A model generated the notes under the pieces. It saw only the letters and a program-made list of their open reading frames with translations, was not told the origin of the DNA and made no database searches. Positions 63,498 through 64,000 of a stretch of DNA of 64,000 nucleotides are shown here, one piece after another. This DNA comes from Bradymonas sediminis. GTDB taxonomy: Bacteria > Myxococcota_A > Bradymonadia > Bradymonadales > Bradymonadaceae. The position numbers and the translations under genes are program-made. The stretch spans positions 4,757,501-4,821,500 of the forward strand of contig NZ_CP030032.1 of the NCBI RefSeq assembly GCF_003258315.1, in the 5' to 3' direction. Every line of letters starts with the position of its first letter. The stretch's first letter is position 1.

Positions 63498-64000
63498 TTA
63501 CGGGGCGGTCTTGCCCCGCGCAAACCGCCGGCGCAGCCGGCCCAGGATGGCGTCGAGCTCCGGCGGGTTCAGCAGGGCGACCATCAGCGCGCCGACCGCG
63601 AAGAACGCGGCGCCCATGGCGATGAGCAGGGCGATATTTTCGACGGGCAGGCGGAAGTCGAGATAGGGCGCGAGCAGGTGGCGCGCGCCCCAGGCGGCGG
63701 CGCCGCACGCCACGCCAAAGAGCGCGCCGCGCAGGATCCCCGCGGCGATCGGCTTGAGCGGCAGCGCGCCGACCCGGACGCGGTACACGCCCAGGGTCGC
63801 CAGGGCGTTGAGGGTGATGCCGATGGTGGTCGAGGCGGCCAGGCCGAGCACGCCGTAGGCGCCGTAGAGCCACCAATAAATGGGCAGCGACACCAGGACC
63901 ACCACCGTGCCGATGACCATCGGGGTGATGGTGTCCTGGCGGGCATAAAACCCGCGGGTGGCCAGGGTCTGGATGGCCCAGGCGGCCAGGCCGGCGGCGA
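63498..64000 (-). CDS. murJ: Partial MurJ/MviN lipid II flippase, C-terminal part
   Basis: The frame is open to the window edge, so the N-terminus lies outside. Visible are IQTLATRGFYARQDTITPMV (the conserved loop of MurJ), then hydrophobic helices (GLAASTTIGITLNALATLGV, LRGALFGVACGAAAWGA, IALLIAMGAAFFAVGALMVA). MurJ flips the peptidoglycan precursor lipid II across the inner membrane. A polysaccharide Wzx cannot be wholly excluded, but the QDT-TP loop favours MurJ. Confidence 0.87.
   Translation of the reverse strand, partial: AAGLAAWAIQTLATRGFYARQDTITPMVIGTVVVLVSLPIYWWLYGAYGVLGLAASTTIGITLNALATLGVYRVRVGALPLKPIAAGILRGALFGVACGAAAWGARHLLAPYLDFRLPVENIALLIAMGAAFFAVGALMVALLNPPELDAILGRLRRRFARGKTAP

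Overview
The window looks like a chromosomal segment of a GC-rich Gram-negative deltaproteobacterial/Myxococcota-type bacterium, perhaps a Bradymonadales relative. The grounds are many surface lipoproteins with cleavable lipoboxes, numerous outer-membrane beta-barrels, low-complexity linkers such as a long NNTPT repeat, LpoB/MurJ/SecE of Gram-negative type, and a proteobacterial tRNA-tuf-secE-nusG-rpl order. The lineage call is an inference; no 16S gene is present.

Bases 1-5.1 kb hold housekeeping genes: an MBL hydrolase, a lipoprotein, prolyl-tRNA synthetase (with a striking palindrome around its likely -10 box) and an RlmB-type rRNA methyltransferase. Bases 5.2-11.2 kb are the translation core: tRNA-Thr(TGT)-Tyr(GTA)-Gly(TCC)-Thr(GGT), tuf, tRNA-Trp, secE, nusG, rplK, rplA, an L10 leader, rplJ and rplL. 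The anticodon order equals that of E. coli thrU-tyrU-glyT-thrT-tufB, but rpoBC does not follow rplL.

Bases 11.3-21.8 kb carry, mostly on the minus strand, an ECF sigma/anti-sigma operon with a tiny coupled gene between them, a HEAT-like lipoprotein, a second MBL hydrolase, a ROK kinase, a cyclophilin, two outer-membrane barrels, a secreted N-formylglutamate-amidohydrolase-like lipoprotein and a methyltransferase.

Bases 22-45.4 kb form a surface polysaccharide locus: GT-C glycosyltransferase, wecB remnant, gmd, fcl, wzx, FkbM methyltransferase, several glycosyltransferases, LicD-like transferase, TagD-like cytidylyltransferase, Wzy-like polymerase, a kinase-fold protein, an NMP-kinase-like protein, a coupled ATP-grasp/HAD pair, a glycosyltransferase fused to an initiating phosphoglycosyl transferase, a nucleotidyltransferase and a DegT aminotransferase. 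GDP-fucose synthesis, CDP-alcohol activation, assembly, flipping and polymerisation can all be drawn from it. The middle part (about 26.4-32.3 kb) is visibly AT-richer and carries a decayed IS3-family element and a 121-bp IS66-like MITE with an 8-bp target duplication.

Bases 45.5-54.2 kb hold a RelE/ParE-type toxin-antitoxin pair, a 32-bp-period palindromic repeat array, a PorV/FadL-like barrel, ThiO, a prepilin peptidase, a DUF4112 protein, a 57-aa gene, another barrel, and an LpoB/COG3014 lipoprotein pair. Bases 54.8-63.1 kb are a plus-strand set of surface proteins: two OB-fold-like lipoproteins, a large barrel, a lamin-tail-domain lipoprotein, a phospholipase-D-fold protein that has lost its catalytic motifs, and an intact PLD protein fused to a lamin-tail domain. 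This last block is the best candidate for an undescribed system. The window ends inside murJ.
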